Source: Sulfopaludibacter sp035606355 (GTDB lineage Bacteria > Acidobacteriota > Terriglobia > Bryobacterales > Bryobacteraceae). From it: DNA of 64,000 nt. Position 1 is the stretch's first letter. The number at the start of each line of letters is the position of its first letter. Below are positions 1 through 8,035 of this stretch, piece after piece. The stretch lies in the NCBI GenBank assembly GCA_035606355.1, contig DATNFO010000008.1, forward strand, positions 1 to 64,000. Reading direction: 5' to 3'. The translations under genes and the position numbers were made by a program. A model generated the notes under the pieces. That model was not told the DNA's origin. It worked only from the letters and a program-made list of their open reading frames with translations, and did no database searches.

Positions 1-119
1 GGAAACCCACAACTCCGCAAGCAGCCAAACGCCGTGCTCAGAAAATCGCCCGGGAACTGCGAATTCTCGGTTACACCGTCAATATCAAACCCGCTACGGA
101 CGCAGCACTCCCATTGTGA
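1..119 (+). CDS. C-terminal fragment of an unidentified protein, cut by the left edge (possibly a transposase tail)
   Basis: A reading frame open from base 3 ends at a TGA at 117-119 and would give about 38 residues. The peptide is basic and helical (KRRAQKIARELRILGY) followed by a short beta-like end (TVNIKP). This style of tail occurs at the C-terminus of some insertion-sequence transposases, but the fragment is too short to assign. The dispersed repeat that begins a few bases downstream fits a mobile-element remnant. The rest of the gene lies outside the window. Confidence 0.3.
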   Translation, partial: KPTTPQAAKRRAQKIARELRILGYTVNIKPATDAALPL

Positions 120-127
120 CTTTCAAC

Positions 128-238
128 GGAGCGGTAAACGGTGCATCGAAAAGCGAATGGAGCGCGACGAGAACAACAGCCGGATTTTTTCACAAACCCG
201 TGAGGGAGCGGTAAACGGTGCATCGAAAGGCGAATGGA
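128..238. repeat. Dispersed repeat family GGGAGCGGTAAA, copy A with internal direct repeat
   Basis: Bases 128-198 match 54871-54941 over 71 nt with five mismatches and no gaps. The first 34 nt recur at 205-238, giving a direct repeat with a 77-nt period. The following 239-344 carries no gene; near 290-315 it holds another fragment (CACGGTCGCGGCTCCG) related to the inverted repeat at 54716-54806. No reading frame is shared convincingly between the copies. Confidence 0.7.
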
Positions 239-344
239 AACCCGTAAGGGAGCGGCACATGATGACGGGATGCGGAAGCAATTCGATCCTTTCACAGACC
301 CTCACGGTCGCGGCTCCGTTTGACCAATCAAGTACACGAGCGAT

Positions 345-1079
345 TTATTTCGAACCCAGTTGCTTCAGCTTCGCATCGAATGCCGAAAACGGCATCGCGC
401 CGACTAGCACATCGCCATCAACGCCATTCGCCGTGCTTTTGCCGATCACGAAGGTCGGAGTGCCGTCCGCGCCGATCTGCTCGGCCTGCACAACATCCGC
501 CTCGACGGCTTTGCGGTACTTATCGCTCTCCACGCAACTGCGAAACGCCTTCGGCTCCATCTTCAATTCCGTGGCATCGGTGACCAGGCTCTCCAGGTCC
601 AACTTCGAAGGATTCGCGGCCATCACGTCGCGCATTTTCCAGAACTGGCCCTGCTCGGCGGCGCACCGGCCCGCTTCGGCGGCACGGAACGCATTCGGGT
701 GGAGCGAATCCAGCGGGAGGTCCTTGCTATAGAACCGCACCTTTCCGGTGTCGATGTAGTTCTTCTTGATCTCATCGAAGACGGTGGTGTGGAAGCGCTG
801 GCAGAACGGACACTGATAATCGGTGTACTCCACCATGGTCAGCGGCGCGTTCTTATCGCCGAGAAACTGGTAGCCGGTGAGATCCACCGCGGCGTGCTGC
901 GGACCTTTCGGCGCCGGCGCGGCGGCATTCTGCCGTTCCAGCAATTGCCGGATCTGCCGCAGCTCGTTCAAAATCTGGTCGGCCTGCTGGCGCGTGATGC
1001 CCTCATTCTGACCTTGGGTTTGCGCGGCCAGCGGCAGCATGAACGCCGCGGCCATGGTGAAATGCAGAAACTTCTTCAT
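345..1079 (-). CDS. DsbA-family thioredoxin-fold disulfide oxidoreductase, exported
   Basis: The 244-residue protein has a signal peptide (about 1-23), a helical, probably coiled-coil segment (30-55) and a thioredoxin-like domain from about 65. The active site CPFC lies at 90-93, and the cis-proline motif TPT at 207-209. This is the DsbA/DsbG/BdbD arrangement, with a helical insertion containing a second Cys pair (139 and 182). It probably oxidises or isomerises disulfides in the periplasm. It is the last gene of an operon behind hom and an exported methyltransferase, two bases after the latter's stop. The exact role (oxidase or isomerase) cannot be told. Confidence 0.88.
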   Translation of the reverse strand: MKKFLHFTMAAAFMLPLAAQTQGQNEGITRQQADQILNELRQIRQLLERQNAAAPAPKGPQHAAVDLTGYQFLGDKNAPLTMVEYTDYQCPFCQRFHTTVFDEIKKNYIDTGKVRFYSKDLPLDSLHPNAFRAAEAGRCAAEQGQFWKMRDVMAANPSKLDLESLVTDATELKMEPKAFRSCVESDKYRKAVEADVVQAEQIGADGTPTFVIGKSTANGVDGDVLVGAMPFSAFDAKLKQLGSK

Positions 1080-1081
1080 AA

Positions 1082-1756
1082 CTAATTCGTTTCGAACACA
1101 AGCATGTACTGCACGTCGCGCACACGCTCTTTCTCCTCTATGAGATGAAATTTGTTGGCTTCGATCTCCTTAATGACGTCCGGCATGTCAAGCCGGATAT
1201 GAGTGAGTGCGCGGCCGGCGGGCATTGCAGAAGCCCGCTTATAATATTCCACCACAACCAACCGGCCGCCGGGCTTCAGCGCCTTATGCATCGCTGCCAG
1301 CATCTTCTCCGGATAGTCGAAATGGTGGTAAACATCCAAAGCCAGGATCTCATCCACCGCTCCTTCGGGCAGCTTGGGATCCGTCTCTGTACCTTGGACG
1401 AACGTAACGTTCTTCAGGTTTGCGTTTTCTGCTCTCTGGCGCGCGATGGTGAGAAAATCGGGCGCGATGTCTTCGGCGATCACCTTGCCTTCCGGTCCCA
1501 CGCGCTTGCTCAGGAACGGCAGCATGAATCCGATGCCGGTGCCAACATCGGCGACGGTCATCCCGGGCTTCAACCCCATCTCCTGCATCAGTTGACCGGG
1601 CTTCATGGTGTTTTCGCGCGCCGGATCGGCAAGCCCTTTGGCCACCTGCTGCCGGCCCTCCGGGGTCTGATACCCGGCGTTCGCATCTTTGGCTACCTGC
1701 GCGGACAAGGTGCCCGCGAGCGCCGCAACCAGGAACAAAAACGAACTTCGCTTCAT
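1082..1756 (-). CDS. Class I SAM-dependent methyltransferase with a signal peptide
   Basis: The 224-residue protein starts with a clear signal peptide (MKRSSFLFLVAALAGTLSAQ) followed by a Rossmann methyltransferase domain. Motif I is VADVGTGIGF (68-77), followed by an acidic motif II (AEDIAP) and motif IV-like LALDVYHH. The fold is of the UbiE/Methyltransf_11 type; the substrate is unknown. Its ATG overlaps the stop of hom as ATGA, so translation is probably coupled. An exported SAM-dependent enzyme is odd because SAM is cytoplasmic; either the leader is a membrane anchor or the enzyme works in an unusual place. Confidence 0.85.
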   Translation of the reverse strand: MKRSSFLFLVAALAGTLSAQVAKDANAGYQTPEGRQQVAKGLADPARENTMKPGQLMQEMGLKPGMTVADVGTGIGFMLPFLSKRVGPEGKVIAEDIAPDFLTIARQRAENANLKNVTFVQGTETDPKLPEGAVDEILALDVYHHFDYPEKMLAAMHKALKPGGRLVVVEYYKRASAMPAGRALTHIRLDMPDVIKEIEANKFHLIEEKERVRDVQYMLVFETN

Positions 1757-3054
1757 AACGCAGTCTCCATTGGAAGCGCCAGCGGCGCATCCCTCATGAA
1801 GTCGAGCTTGGACATCTCCTCCACCGACTCACGAATTGCCTGTTCGGACGTCTGCTCCACCGTAATGACAAAAGGAAGGTCATGCTTGGTGTCGCACGGT
1901 TCCTGAAGTACGGCATCCATGCTGATGTGCTTGCTGGCCAGAATGCCGGCCAGTTTGGCGATGATGCCGGGACGGTCGTCCACTCGGAAACGAAGAAAGT
2001 ACGCGCGCTTTTGCAGCGTCACGGACACCGGTTTGTTCTCGCCAAGAATCTCGTGGGCGAACGGCGACACGCGCTCCGGGCTCCCATTGCGGATCTCGCG
2101 CGCCACGCGCATCAAGTCGCTGACAACCGCTACTCCGGTAGGGTGCCCCGCGCCCCAGCCGTAGTAGAAGGTGTCTTCCCCGAACTTGCCCTTCACCCAA
2201 ACGGCGTTGTACGGACCTTGCACGCCCGCGAGGATCGTCGATGTGGGAATGAGCGCCGGGCGCACCGACAAAATCAGGCCGGCGTTGGTCACTCGCGCTC
2301 CGCAAATCAGCCGGATGGTGTGCTTGAGCACGCGCGCATACCGGAAGTCCACCGGCGAAATGCGGCGTATGCCTTCCACGAAAATATCGCTGGGCGTGAT
2401 CTTTTCGCCGAAGGCGAGCGCAGCCAGCAGCACCAGTTTCGAGCGCGCATCGAAGCCGTCGATATCGGCGCTCGGGTCGGCTTCCGCGTAGCCCAGCATT
2501 TGGGCTTCGGCGAGCACGCTGGCGAGCGGTACGTCGCGCTTTTCCATCTCCGTCAGCATGTAATTGCAGGTGCCGTTGAGGATGCCGTAGAGCGCTTGCA
2601 CGCGGTCGCCGGAGATGCCCTCCCGCAGCACGGCGTGGATCGGAATGCCGCCGCAGACGCTGGCTTCCATCGCGAGGTTGATACCCGCTTTGATCGCGCG
2701 ATCCCAGATTTCCGGACCGCACTTCGCCATCAGCTCTTTGTTCGCCGTGACGACGCTCTTCCGGTTGGCGATGGCCGCTTCGACGATCTCCGATGCGGCG
2801 CTGGTGCCGCCCACCAGTTCGGCGACGATCTGCACATCCGGGCGCTGCACGAGTTCGCGCCAATCGGCAGTCTTGAAAACAGGTCCCAGCGCGGCGGGGA
2901 TCTCCTTGTTCTGCACACCGCGGCTGCACACCGCAACTACTTTCAGACGAAACCCGAGTTTGAGAGCAATCTGGTCGGCATTTTCGGACAGGATCGCGAG
3001 GGTGCTGCCCCCGACGTTCCCCAGTCCGACAATTCCGACATTCACATCTTGCAT
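1753..3054 (-). CDS. hom: Homoserine dehydrogenase with C-terminal ACT domain
   Basis: The enzyme reduces aspartate semialdehyde to homoserine in threonine, methionine and isoleucine synthesis. The 433-residue length fits the stand-alone bacterial enzyme. The N-terminal NAD(P)-binding motif GIVGLGNVGG is at 7-16, VVTANKEL at 101-108 and the family signature GILNGTCNY at 157-165. The substrate region DPSADIDGFDARSK (193-206) holds the probable catalytic Lys. An ACT domain (about 350-425) suggests feedback inhibition, typically by threonine. It is the first gene of the hom, methyltransferase, DsbA-like operon. The 53-nt gap to the divergent gene at 3108 must hold its promoter. Confidence 0.96.
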   Translation of the reverse strand: MQDVNVGIVGLGNVGGSTLAILSENADQIALKLGFRLKVVAVCSRGVQNKEIPAALGPVFKTADWRELVQRPDVQIVAELVGGTSAASEIVEAAIANRKSVVTANKELMAKCGPEIWDRAIKAGINLAMEASVCGGIPIHAVLREGISGDRVQALYGILNGTCNYMLTEMEKRDVPLASVLAEAQMLGYAEADPSADIDGFDARSKLVLLAALAFGEKITPSDIFVEGIRRISPVDFRYARVLKHTIRLICGARVTNAGLILSVRPALIPTSTILAGVQGPYNAVWVKGKFGEDTFYYGWGAGHPTGVAVVSDLMRVAREIRNGSPERVSPFAHEILGENKPVSVTLQKRAYFLRFRVDDRPGIIAKLAGILASKHISMDAVLQEPCDTKHDLPFVITVEQTSEQAIRESVEEMSKLDFMRDAPLALPMETAL

Positions 3055-3107
3055 ATAGAGTTCATGATAGCGAAGGTGCGTTCGGTATCATAAAAAGAGG
3101 GTTACTG

Positions 3108-3446
3108 ATGAAAAGACGCCTCTTCCGCTGCGCCCTGATTCTTGTCGCTGCCGCGGCAAGCGTGGCAGCACCGCAGTTTCCCCAGGACCAGCCCCCGCCG
3201 CCTCTTCCCGGCCAGAGCGAGCCCGACCCTAAGCTGCCCAACGGCAAGAGCCAGCGCGATGCGATTCTGAAGCAGGAGCATGAGCGGAATCTGAAGGACT
3301 CGGCACAGCTCGTGCAGCTCACGCAGGATCTGCAAGCGGACATCGAGAAGTACGGCCCCAACGTGCTGCCGATCTCCACTCTGAAGAAGATTGACGAAAT
3401 TGACAAGCTTGTTAAGAAAATCCGCTCCCGTCTGCGCCACGATTAG
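3108..3446 (+). CDS. Small secreted proline-rich protein of unknown function
   Basis: The 112-residue protein has a signal peptide (MKRRLFRCALILVAAAASVA), a proline-rich linker (QDQPPPPLPGQ) and a charged helical C-terminal half (about 45-110), which may form a coiled coil. No catalytic motif is visible. An AGAGG about 10 nt before the ATG can serve as ribosome binding site. Its 3' end overlaps the next gene by about 56 nt in another frame, so the two are probably co-expressed. Small proteins of this build are common in acidobacterial genomes and are usually unassigned. Confidence 0.7.
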   Translation: MKRRLFRCALILVAAAASVAAPQFPQDQPPPPLPGQSEPDPKLPNGKSQRDAILKQEHERNLKDSAQLVQLTQDLQADIEKYGPNVLPISTLKKIDEIDKLVKKIRSRLRHD

Positions 3447-4617
3447 CCTGCTGGCGAGCGCGGGGCTGTGGGCGCAATCCGAAATCCCCGTGCCGGCCGG
3501 ATCGGCGCAACCGAAAGGCGCAGCTCTCGCGCTGCTGGACGCGCGCGAGACCCCGCAGTGGGAGGGCTGGGCAAAGGAAGCCGGGTGGCGCATCATCGTT
3601 CCCGCGGATATCGGCGACACCGCGGCCATCGATACGCGCGTGCAGGCGCTCGCCGCCGCCGTGAAGGAAGCCGTCAAGAGCAACAATGTTGACCCGACGC
3701 AGGTGTTCATCGCCGGTCGCGGCGAAACTGCCACCGCGGTGTTCTATGCCATCTCGCGTGTGCCCGACGCCTGGTCCGCGGGGCTGGCGCTCGGCGGGTC
3801 GCCGGCCGCCGCCATTAGCACGGATCGCATCTTCTCTGCGAATTTCAGCAACACTCCAGTCCTTTGGGTCGGGGCAGGCAAGACGGATCTGGCGGAGTCG
3901 CAGAAGCTGAAGACACTCGGTCTGAATATCGAATGGCGCTCGCCCACGGGATTGACGAACGCCGATGTGTTCCGCTGGCTCATGCAGCACAAGCGCGATG
4001 AGTTTCCCGTGTCCATCGATTGCGAAACCAATTCGCCCGCCTTCGGAAGCTGCTACTGGATTCAGGTGACGAAGTTCGACCCCACCGAACGCAACGACGT
4101 ACTGGCTTCCACTCATCTCTCGGCCGGCTCCGGCGCGGCCCTGGACCTCGGCGGCTTCGGTTTCAAGACGGACGACCCCGGTCCCGGCGTGCAGATCTCA
4201 TTTCTCCCGGAGAAGTATCACGGACCGCTGAAAATGGGCGATCGCATCGTGGAGATCGACGGCAAACCCATCGAGAACCCGCAAGCTTACGTCGATCTCA
4301 TGGCAAAGACGACCAGCGAAAAGCGAGTGGTCGTGATGGTGCAGCGCGGCAAGGATCGCGTTCGCGTGGAGACTCGCATTGTGCTGCCTGTGCGCGATGC
4401 CATTGTGACGGCGCGTGTACAGGCCCGATGGGATGCCGAGACGAAGGGCCTCGACATCATCAGCCGCTCCATCACGGAAATGCGCGTCACCATTCCTGCG
4501 CAGTGGGTGCCGGCCAATCTGGCGTGGAACGGGTTGACCCTGGAAGAGATTTCAAAACCGGGCTGCATCGATCTCACGGTAGACAAGGAACTGCTGCATG
4601 CCGCCGAGTGCCATTAG
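3391..4617 (+). CDS. Secreted PDZ-domain protein
   Basis: Translation probably begins at a TTG (3391, 3400 and 3409 are all possible) because the signal peptide (to about residue 29, ending GLWAQ) lies inside the 3' end of the upstream gene. The middle (about 60-200) resembles an alpha/beta-hydrolase-like secreted fold without a clear GxSxG. Residues about 240-330 form a PDZ-like domain with a typical turn (GDRIVEIDGKPIENP). A C-terminal beta-rich region follows. The stop overlaps the next start by 20 nt. Function is unknown; protein or peptide binding in the periplasm is an inference from the PDZ domain. Confidence 0.72.
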   Translation: MTKLTSLLRKSAPVCATISLLASAGLWAQSEIPVPAGSAQPKGAALALLDARETPQWEGWAKEAGWRIIVPADIGDTAAIDTRVQALAAAVKEAVKSNNVDPTQVFIAGRGETATAVFYAISRVPDAWSAGLALGGSPAAAISTDRIFSANFSNTPVLWVGAGKTDLAESQKLKTLGLNIEWRSPTGLTNADVFRWLMQHKRDEFPVSIDCETNSPAFGSCYWIQVTKFDPTERNDVLASTHLSAGSGAALDLGGFGFKTDDPGPGVQISFLPEKYHGPLKMGDRIVEIDGKPIENPQAYVDLMAKTTSEKRVVVMVQRGKDRVRVETRIVLPVRDAIVTARVQARWDAETKGLDIISRSITEMRVTIPAQWVPANLAWNGLTLEEISKPGCIDLTVDKELLHAAECH

Positions 4618-5968
4618 TCCGCGGCCAGGCACGCCGGAGCAGTTCGCCGCGTTACGGCGGCTGTTAACCGCTACGGGCTACACGGAAGAGGCCATTCGCG
4701 AGCGCCTCGGCATTCAGCGGCTCTCGCAGGCCGCGCGCATGCGCACCGGTGGTCCGCCGCCGGATGCGCTGGACGTCCTGATCCGGCTGTTTCTGCTGGA
4801 AGAACCGCTGCCGCGCGAGGCTGCCGGCCCGGAGCTCGCCGAAATAGCGGGCGCGCTCGGGCTGGTGCAGGAGCGCGCCGGACTGCTCGGCCCCACCGCC
4901 AAACTCTATCCGGTGCAAAGCGTCTTCGTCGCCTCCGATCTCGACCAGAGCATCAAAGCCGGCGCCGATCACGTCTTTTCCGCCATCAGTCCGCAGACCG
5001 AAGATTTCCTCGCCATGACGGGCGAGGCGCCCTGCCCGGCGTGCCTGGAACTCTGTGCGGGCGCTGCCGCCGGCGCTCTCATCGCAGCGCAGCGCTATGC
5101 CGTACAGGCGTACGCCTTCGATATATCGGAGCGCTGCACCGCCTTCGCCGAATTCAACCGGCGCCTGAACGGCCTCGCGAACCTCACGGTCCGCCGCGGC
5201 GACCTCTATGCCCCCGCCCGCGGCCAAACCTTTGATCGCATCCTGGCGCACCCCCCATATGTGCCTTCGCTGCGTACCGCGCAGGTGTTCCGCGATGGCG
5301 GCGATGATGGCGAAGGGCTCACGCGCCGCATCGTCGAAGGTCTTCCGGCTTATCTGCATCCCGGCGGACGGCTGTATCTCACGGCGATGCTGGCGGAGTA
5401 TCCGGCGGAATCCATCGAGACGCGCCTGCGCCGCTGGCTGCACCACGCCGCGCCGGATTTCGACCTGGTGGTGGTGCATCGCCGCCGCTACGATGCCGGG
5501 AATTTTCTATTCGACAATGCAGACCCGGCCGACATTCCGGCGTGGAGGCAATTGCTGGAACAGCGGCGAATCGTCTGGTATCGCTACATCACTGCGATTG
5601 TCGAACGGCACGCGGAGGAAGCCGCCGCCATGACGCTGACGCGAACGGCCGGGGCTGAATTCGGAATCGCTGCCGCGGAACGCGCGCTTGCCGCGGCGAA
5701 ACGCATGCGGTCGCCCGAGTGGCGGGAACTGCGGCCGGTCGCCGCCGCGCCCATTGAAGAAGTGGTGTCGCACAAACTTCGCAGCAGCCGCTGGGTGGAA
5801 GACGGCGTCACGCTCCGCCGGAGTGACGCGTTTCAGGTGGAGTTCTTCGCCGGCGAATCGCCCGCCGCCCTGCTGGAGCGCTGCAATGGGACGGCGACCA
5901 TCGCCGAACTCGGCCACGAAGAAGAGTTGCGAGAATGGATTCTGGCCGGACTGCTCGACATCGCATGA
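4598..5968 (+). CDS. Class I methyltransferase with variant HPPY catalytic motif
   Basis: The 456-residue protein has an N-terminal helical domain (1-100) and a Rossmann methyltransferase domain. The motif I region LELCAGAAAGA is at 150-160, the acidic AFDIS at 173-177 and ILAHPPYVPS at 215-224. The last matches the NPPY motif of PrmC/HemK-like and adenine-N6 methyltransferases except that His replaces Asn. A C-terminal extension of about 140 residues (from about 320) has no recognised domain. Its TGA overlaps the ATG of the alkyltransferase-like gene as ATGA. The substrate is unknown; a ribosomal, release-factor or small-molecule target is possible. Confidence 0.78.
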   Translation: MPPSAISPRPGTPEQFAALRRLLTATGYTEEAIRERLGIQRLSQAARMRTGGPPPDALDVLIRLFLLEEPLPREAAGPELAEIAGALGLVQERAGLLGPTAKLYPVQSVFVASDLDQSIKAGADHVFSAISPQTEDFLAMTGEAPCPACLELCAGAAAGALIAAQRYAVQAYAFDISERCTAFAEFNRRLNGLANLTVRRGDLYAPARGQTFDRILAHPPYVPSLRTAQVFRDGGDDGEGLTRRIVEGLPAYLHPGGRLYLTAMLAEYPAESIETRLRRWLHHAAPDFDLVVVHRRRYDAGNFLFDNADPADIPAWRQLLEQRRIVWYRYITAIVERHAEEAAAMTLTRTAGAEFGIAAAERALAAAKRMRSPEWRELRPVAAAPIEEVVSHKLRSSRWVEDGVTLRRSDAFQVEFFAGESPAALLERCNGTATIAELGHEEELREWILAGLLDIA

Positions 5969-6339
5969 AACGCAAGCTCACCGCCGCGGAAGCCGCTCGC
6001 AAGCTCGCGCGTGCGCCGAAGAGCGCCCAGCGCGACGCCGCCTTCCGCAAGACGATTCGTTCGATTCCGAAAGGAAAGGTCGCGACTTACGCGCAGGTGG
6101 CGGCCGCGGCGGGTTACCCCATGTACCACCGCCACGTCGCGAATCTGCTGCATCGCGAGCCTACTGGCTCCCTGCCGTGGCAGCGAGTGGTCGGAGCCGG
6201 CGGCGAAATCAAGTTGAAATACGAAGCCGGCCTGGAGCAGCGCACTCGCCTGGAAATGGAAGGAGTGCGTTTCCGGGGGAAACGGGTGGATATGGCGGAG
6301 CACCAACACCGTTTCCGCCCTTGGGACTTCGATCTGTAG
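5965..6339 (+). CDS. Alkyltransferase-like (ATL) DNA repair protein, MGMT family without the active-site cysteine
   Basis: The 124-residue protein is a stand-alone MGMT DNA-binding domain. It has a winged-helix segment with KGKVATYAQVA (36-46), the helix HRHVANLLHR (55-64) and PWQRVV (71-76) where O6-alkylguanine methyltransferases have PCHRVV. The Cys is Trp, so it cannot accept alkyl groups. Known ATL proteins with this substitution bind alkylated guanine and pass it to nucleotide excision repair. The ATG at 5965 is preferred over an upstream in-frame start because it overlaps the previous stop (ATGA) and begins with a basic helix. uvrB lies elsewhere in the window. Confidence 0.9.
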   Translation: MKRKLTAAEAARKLARAPKSAQRDAAFRKTIRSIPKGKVATYAQVAAAAGYPMYHRHVANLLHREPTGSLPWQRVVGAGGEIKLKYEAGLEQRTRLEMEGVRFRGKRVDMAEHQHRFRPWDFDL

Positions 6340-6371
6340 CCGGAGAACTACAGGAGTTGGGCCGAGTCCGC

Positions 6372-6377
6372 TATAAT
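6372..6377 (+). promoter_or_regulatory. Consensus -10 box upstream of the ABC-F gene
   Basis: TATAAT stands 33-38 nt before the TTG start in the 70-nt gap after the ATL gene. No good -35 is seen at 16-18 nt, so this is a partial sigma-70-type promoter call. Confidence 0.4.
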
Positions 6378-6409
6378 GAAATAGAAACCCCCAAAAGAGA
6401 CTTTCTTCT

Positions 6410-8035
6410 TTGCTCTCCATCAACAACGTATCCATGCGCTTCGGCGCTCGCATTCTGTTTGAGGACGTTACCACCACGTTCCTTCCCGGCCGCCGTTACG
6501 CCATCACCGGCCCCAACGGCGCCGGCAAATCGACCCTGATGAAGATCCTCACCGGCGAACTCGAACCGGAAAAGGGATCCATCACCCGTCCGAAGAAGTT
6601 CGGCGTGCTCCGTCAGGACCAGTTCGCCTTCGACGCCTTCCGCGCCATCGACACCGTGATCATGGGCAACGCGCCGCTCTGGTCCGCGCTGCAGGAGCGC
6701 GACGCCCTTTACGCGAAACCCTACGACGAACTCACTGACGAAGACGGCATGCGCCTCGGCGAGCTGGAAGGCATCGTGGGCGATGAGGGCGGCTATACGG
6801 CCGAGGCGGACGCCGCCGCGCTGCTCGCCGGTCTCGGAGTGGAAGCGGCCGTTCACGAACGCACGATGAGCGAACTGCAGGGCGGCCAAAAGGTCCGCGT
6901 GCTGCTCGCCCAGGCGCTCTTCGGCACGCCGCCCGCGCTGCTGCTGGACGAGCCCACCAACCACCTGGACCTCGACTCCATCCACTGGCTGCAGGATTAT
7001 CTGCGCGAGTACGAAGGTGTGCTGATCGTAATCTCCCACGACCGGCATTTCCTGAACAGCGTCTGCACGCACATCGCCGATATCGACTACCAAACTGTGA
7101 TCACGTACACCGGCGGCTACGACGACATGGTGCTCGCCAAGACGCAGATCCGCTCGCGCATCGAAGCCGAAAATGCGCAGCGCGAAAAGAAAATCGCGCA
7201 GTTGAACGAATTCATCGCGCGCTTTTCCGCCGGAACCCGTTCCAGCCAAGTGACCTCGCGCAAAAAGGAGGTCGAGCGTCTGCAAACCTCGGAGCTGGCC
7301 AAGAGCAACATTCAACGCCCCTACATCCGCTTCGATATGAAGCGCCAGAGCGGACGGCATCCGCTGGAATTCAAAGGCGTAGTGAAGTCGTACGATGGCG
7401 TGAAGGTTTTCGAGCCCTTCACCGCGGCTATTTCGCGCGGCGAGAAAGTCGCACTCATGGGCCGCAACGGCGTGGGCAAGACGACACTCGTCAAGTCCCT
7501 GCTGCGCAGCGCGACCGGTTATATCGACGACGCCGATCGCCGGTTCGAGACCGATGGCGGAATCGTGGTTTGGGGTCATGAAGTCGCGGCGGGGTATTTC
7601 GCGCAGGACCACAGCGACTCCATCGCCAAAGGAATGACCCTGCTGGAATGGCTGCACGAGTTCGATCCGCAAGCTTCGCAGGAGGAACTGCGGGGTCTGC
7701 TCGGCCAGATGCTCTTTAGCGGCGAGGATGCCACCAAGCGGACCGACGCATTGAGCGGCGGCGAAACGGCACGCATGATTTTCTGCCGCCTGATGCTGCA
7801 AAAGCCGAATGTGCTGATTCTCGACGAACCGACCAATCACCTGGACCTGGAATCCATCAGCGCACTCAGCATCGCGCTACGGAAGTACGAGGGTACGGTG
7901 CTGCTGGTCACCCACGACCACGACCTTATCGAAGAAGTCGCCACCCGAATCTGGCACTTCGAAGACGGACGCATCGACGATTTCAAGGGTCCGTACACTG
8001 AGTTCCAGGCCTACGCCGAAGAAAAAGCCAGCTAG
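6410..8035 (+). CDS. ybiT: ABC-F family ATPase, YbiT type
   Basis: The 541-residue protein has two ABC ATPase cassettes and no transmembrane segments. Walker A motifs are GPNGAGKST (34-42) and GRNGVGKTT (about 350); signatures are SELQGGQ and LSGGET; both Walker B regions read LDEPTNHLDL. The linker between cassettes is charged and helical, as in ribosome-associated ABC-F proteins. The N-terminal region (LRQDQFAFDAF, DTVIMG, LQERDALYA) matches the YbiT subgroup. Members bind the ribosomal E site and modulate translation. The start is TTG. The TAG stop shares a CTAG palindrome with the stop of the convergent gene. Confidence 0.93.
   Translation: MLSINNVSMRFGARILFEDVTTTFLPGRRYAITGPNGAGKSTLMKILTGELEPEKGSITRPKKFGVLRQDQFAFDAFRAIDTVIMGNAPLWSALQERDALYAKPYDELTDEDGMRLGELEGIVGDEGGYTAEADAAALLAGLGVEAAVHERTMSELQGGQKVRVLLAQALFGTPPALLLDEPTNHLDLDSIHWLQDYLREYEGVLIVISHDRHFLNSVCTHIADIDYQTVITYTGGYDDMVLAKTQIRSRIEAENAQREKKIAQLNEFIARFSAGTRSSQVTSRKKEVERLQTSELAKSNIQRPYIRFDMKRQSGRHPLEFKGVVKSYDGVKVFEPFTAAISRGEKVALMGRNGVGKTTLVKSLLRSATGYIDDADRRFETDGGIVVWGHEVAAGYFAQDHSDSIAKGMTLLEWLHEFDPQASQEELRGLLGQMLFSGEDATKRTDALSGGETARMIFCRLMLQKPNVLILDEPTNHLDLESISALSIALRKYEGTVLLVTHDHDLIEEVATRIWHFEDGRIDDFKGPYTEFQAYAEEKAS

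Noticed and set aside
128..238. A CRISPR-like array near the left edge
   Set aside because: Only two repeat units, 34 nt of similarity with a 77-nt period, one of them diverged. The sequence also recurs outside an array. No regular spacers are visible, so it is a dispersed repeat.
6371..7840. A 489-residue frame antisense to the ABC-F gene
   Set aside because: High GC content keeps antisense frames open. The forward frame has complete ABC motifs, and the antisense translation has none. Many similar antisense frames (for example inside hom, pyc, uvrB, valS) were rejected for the same reason.
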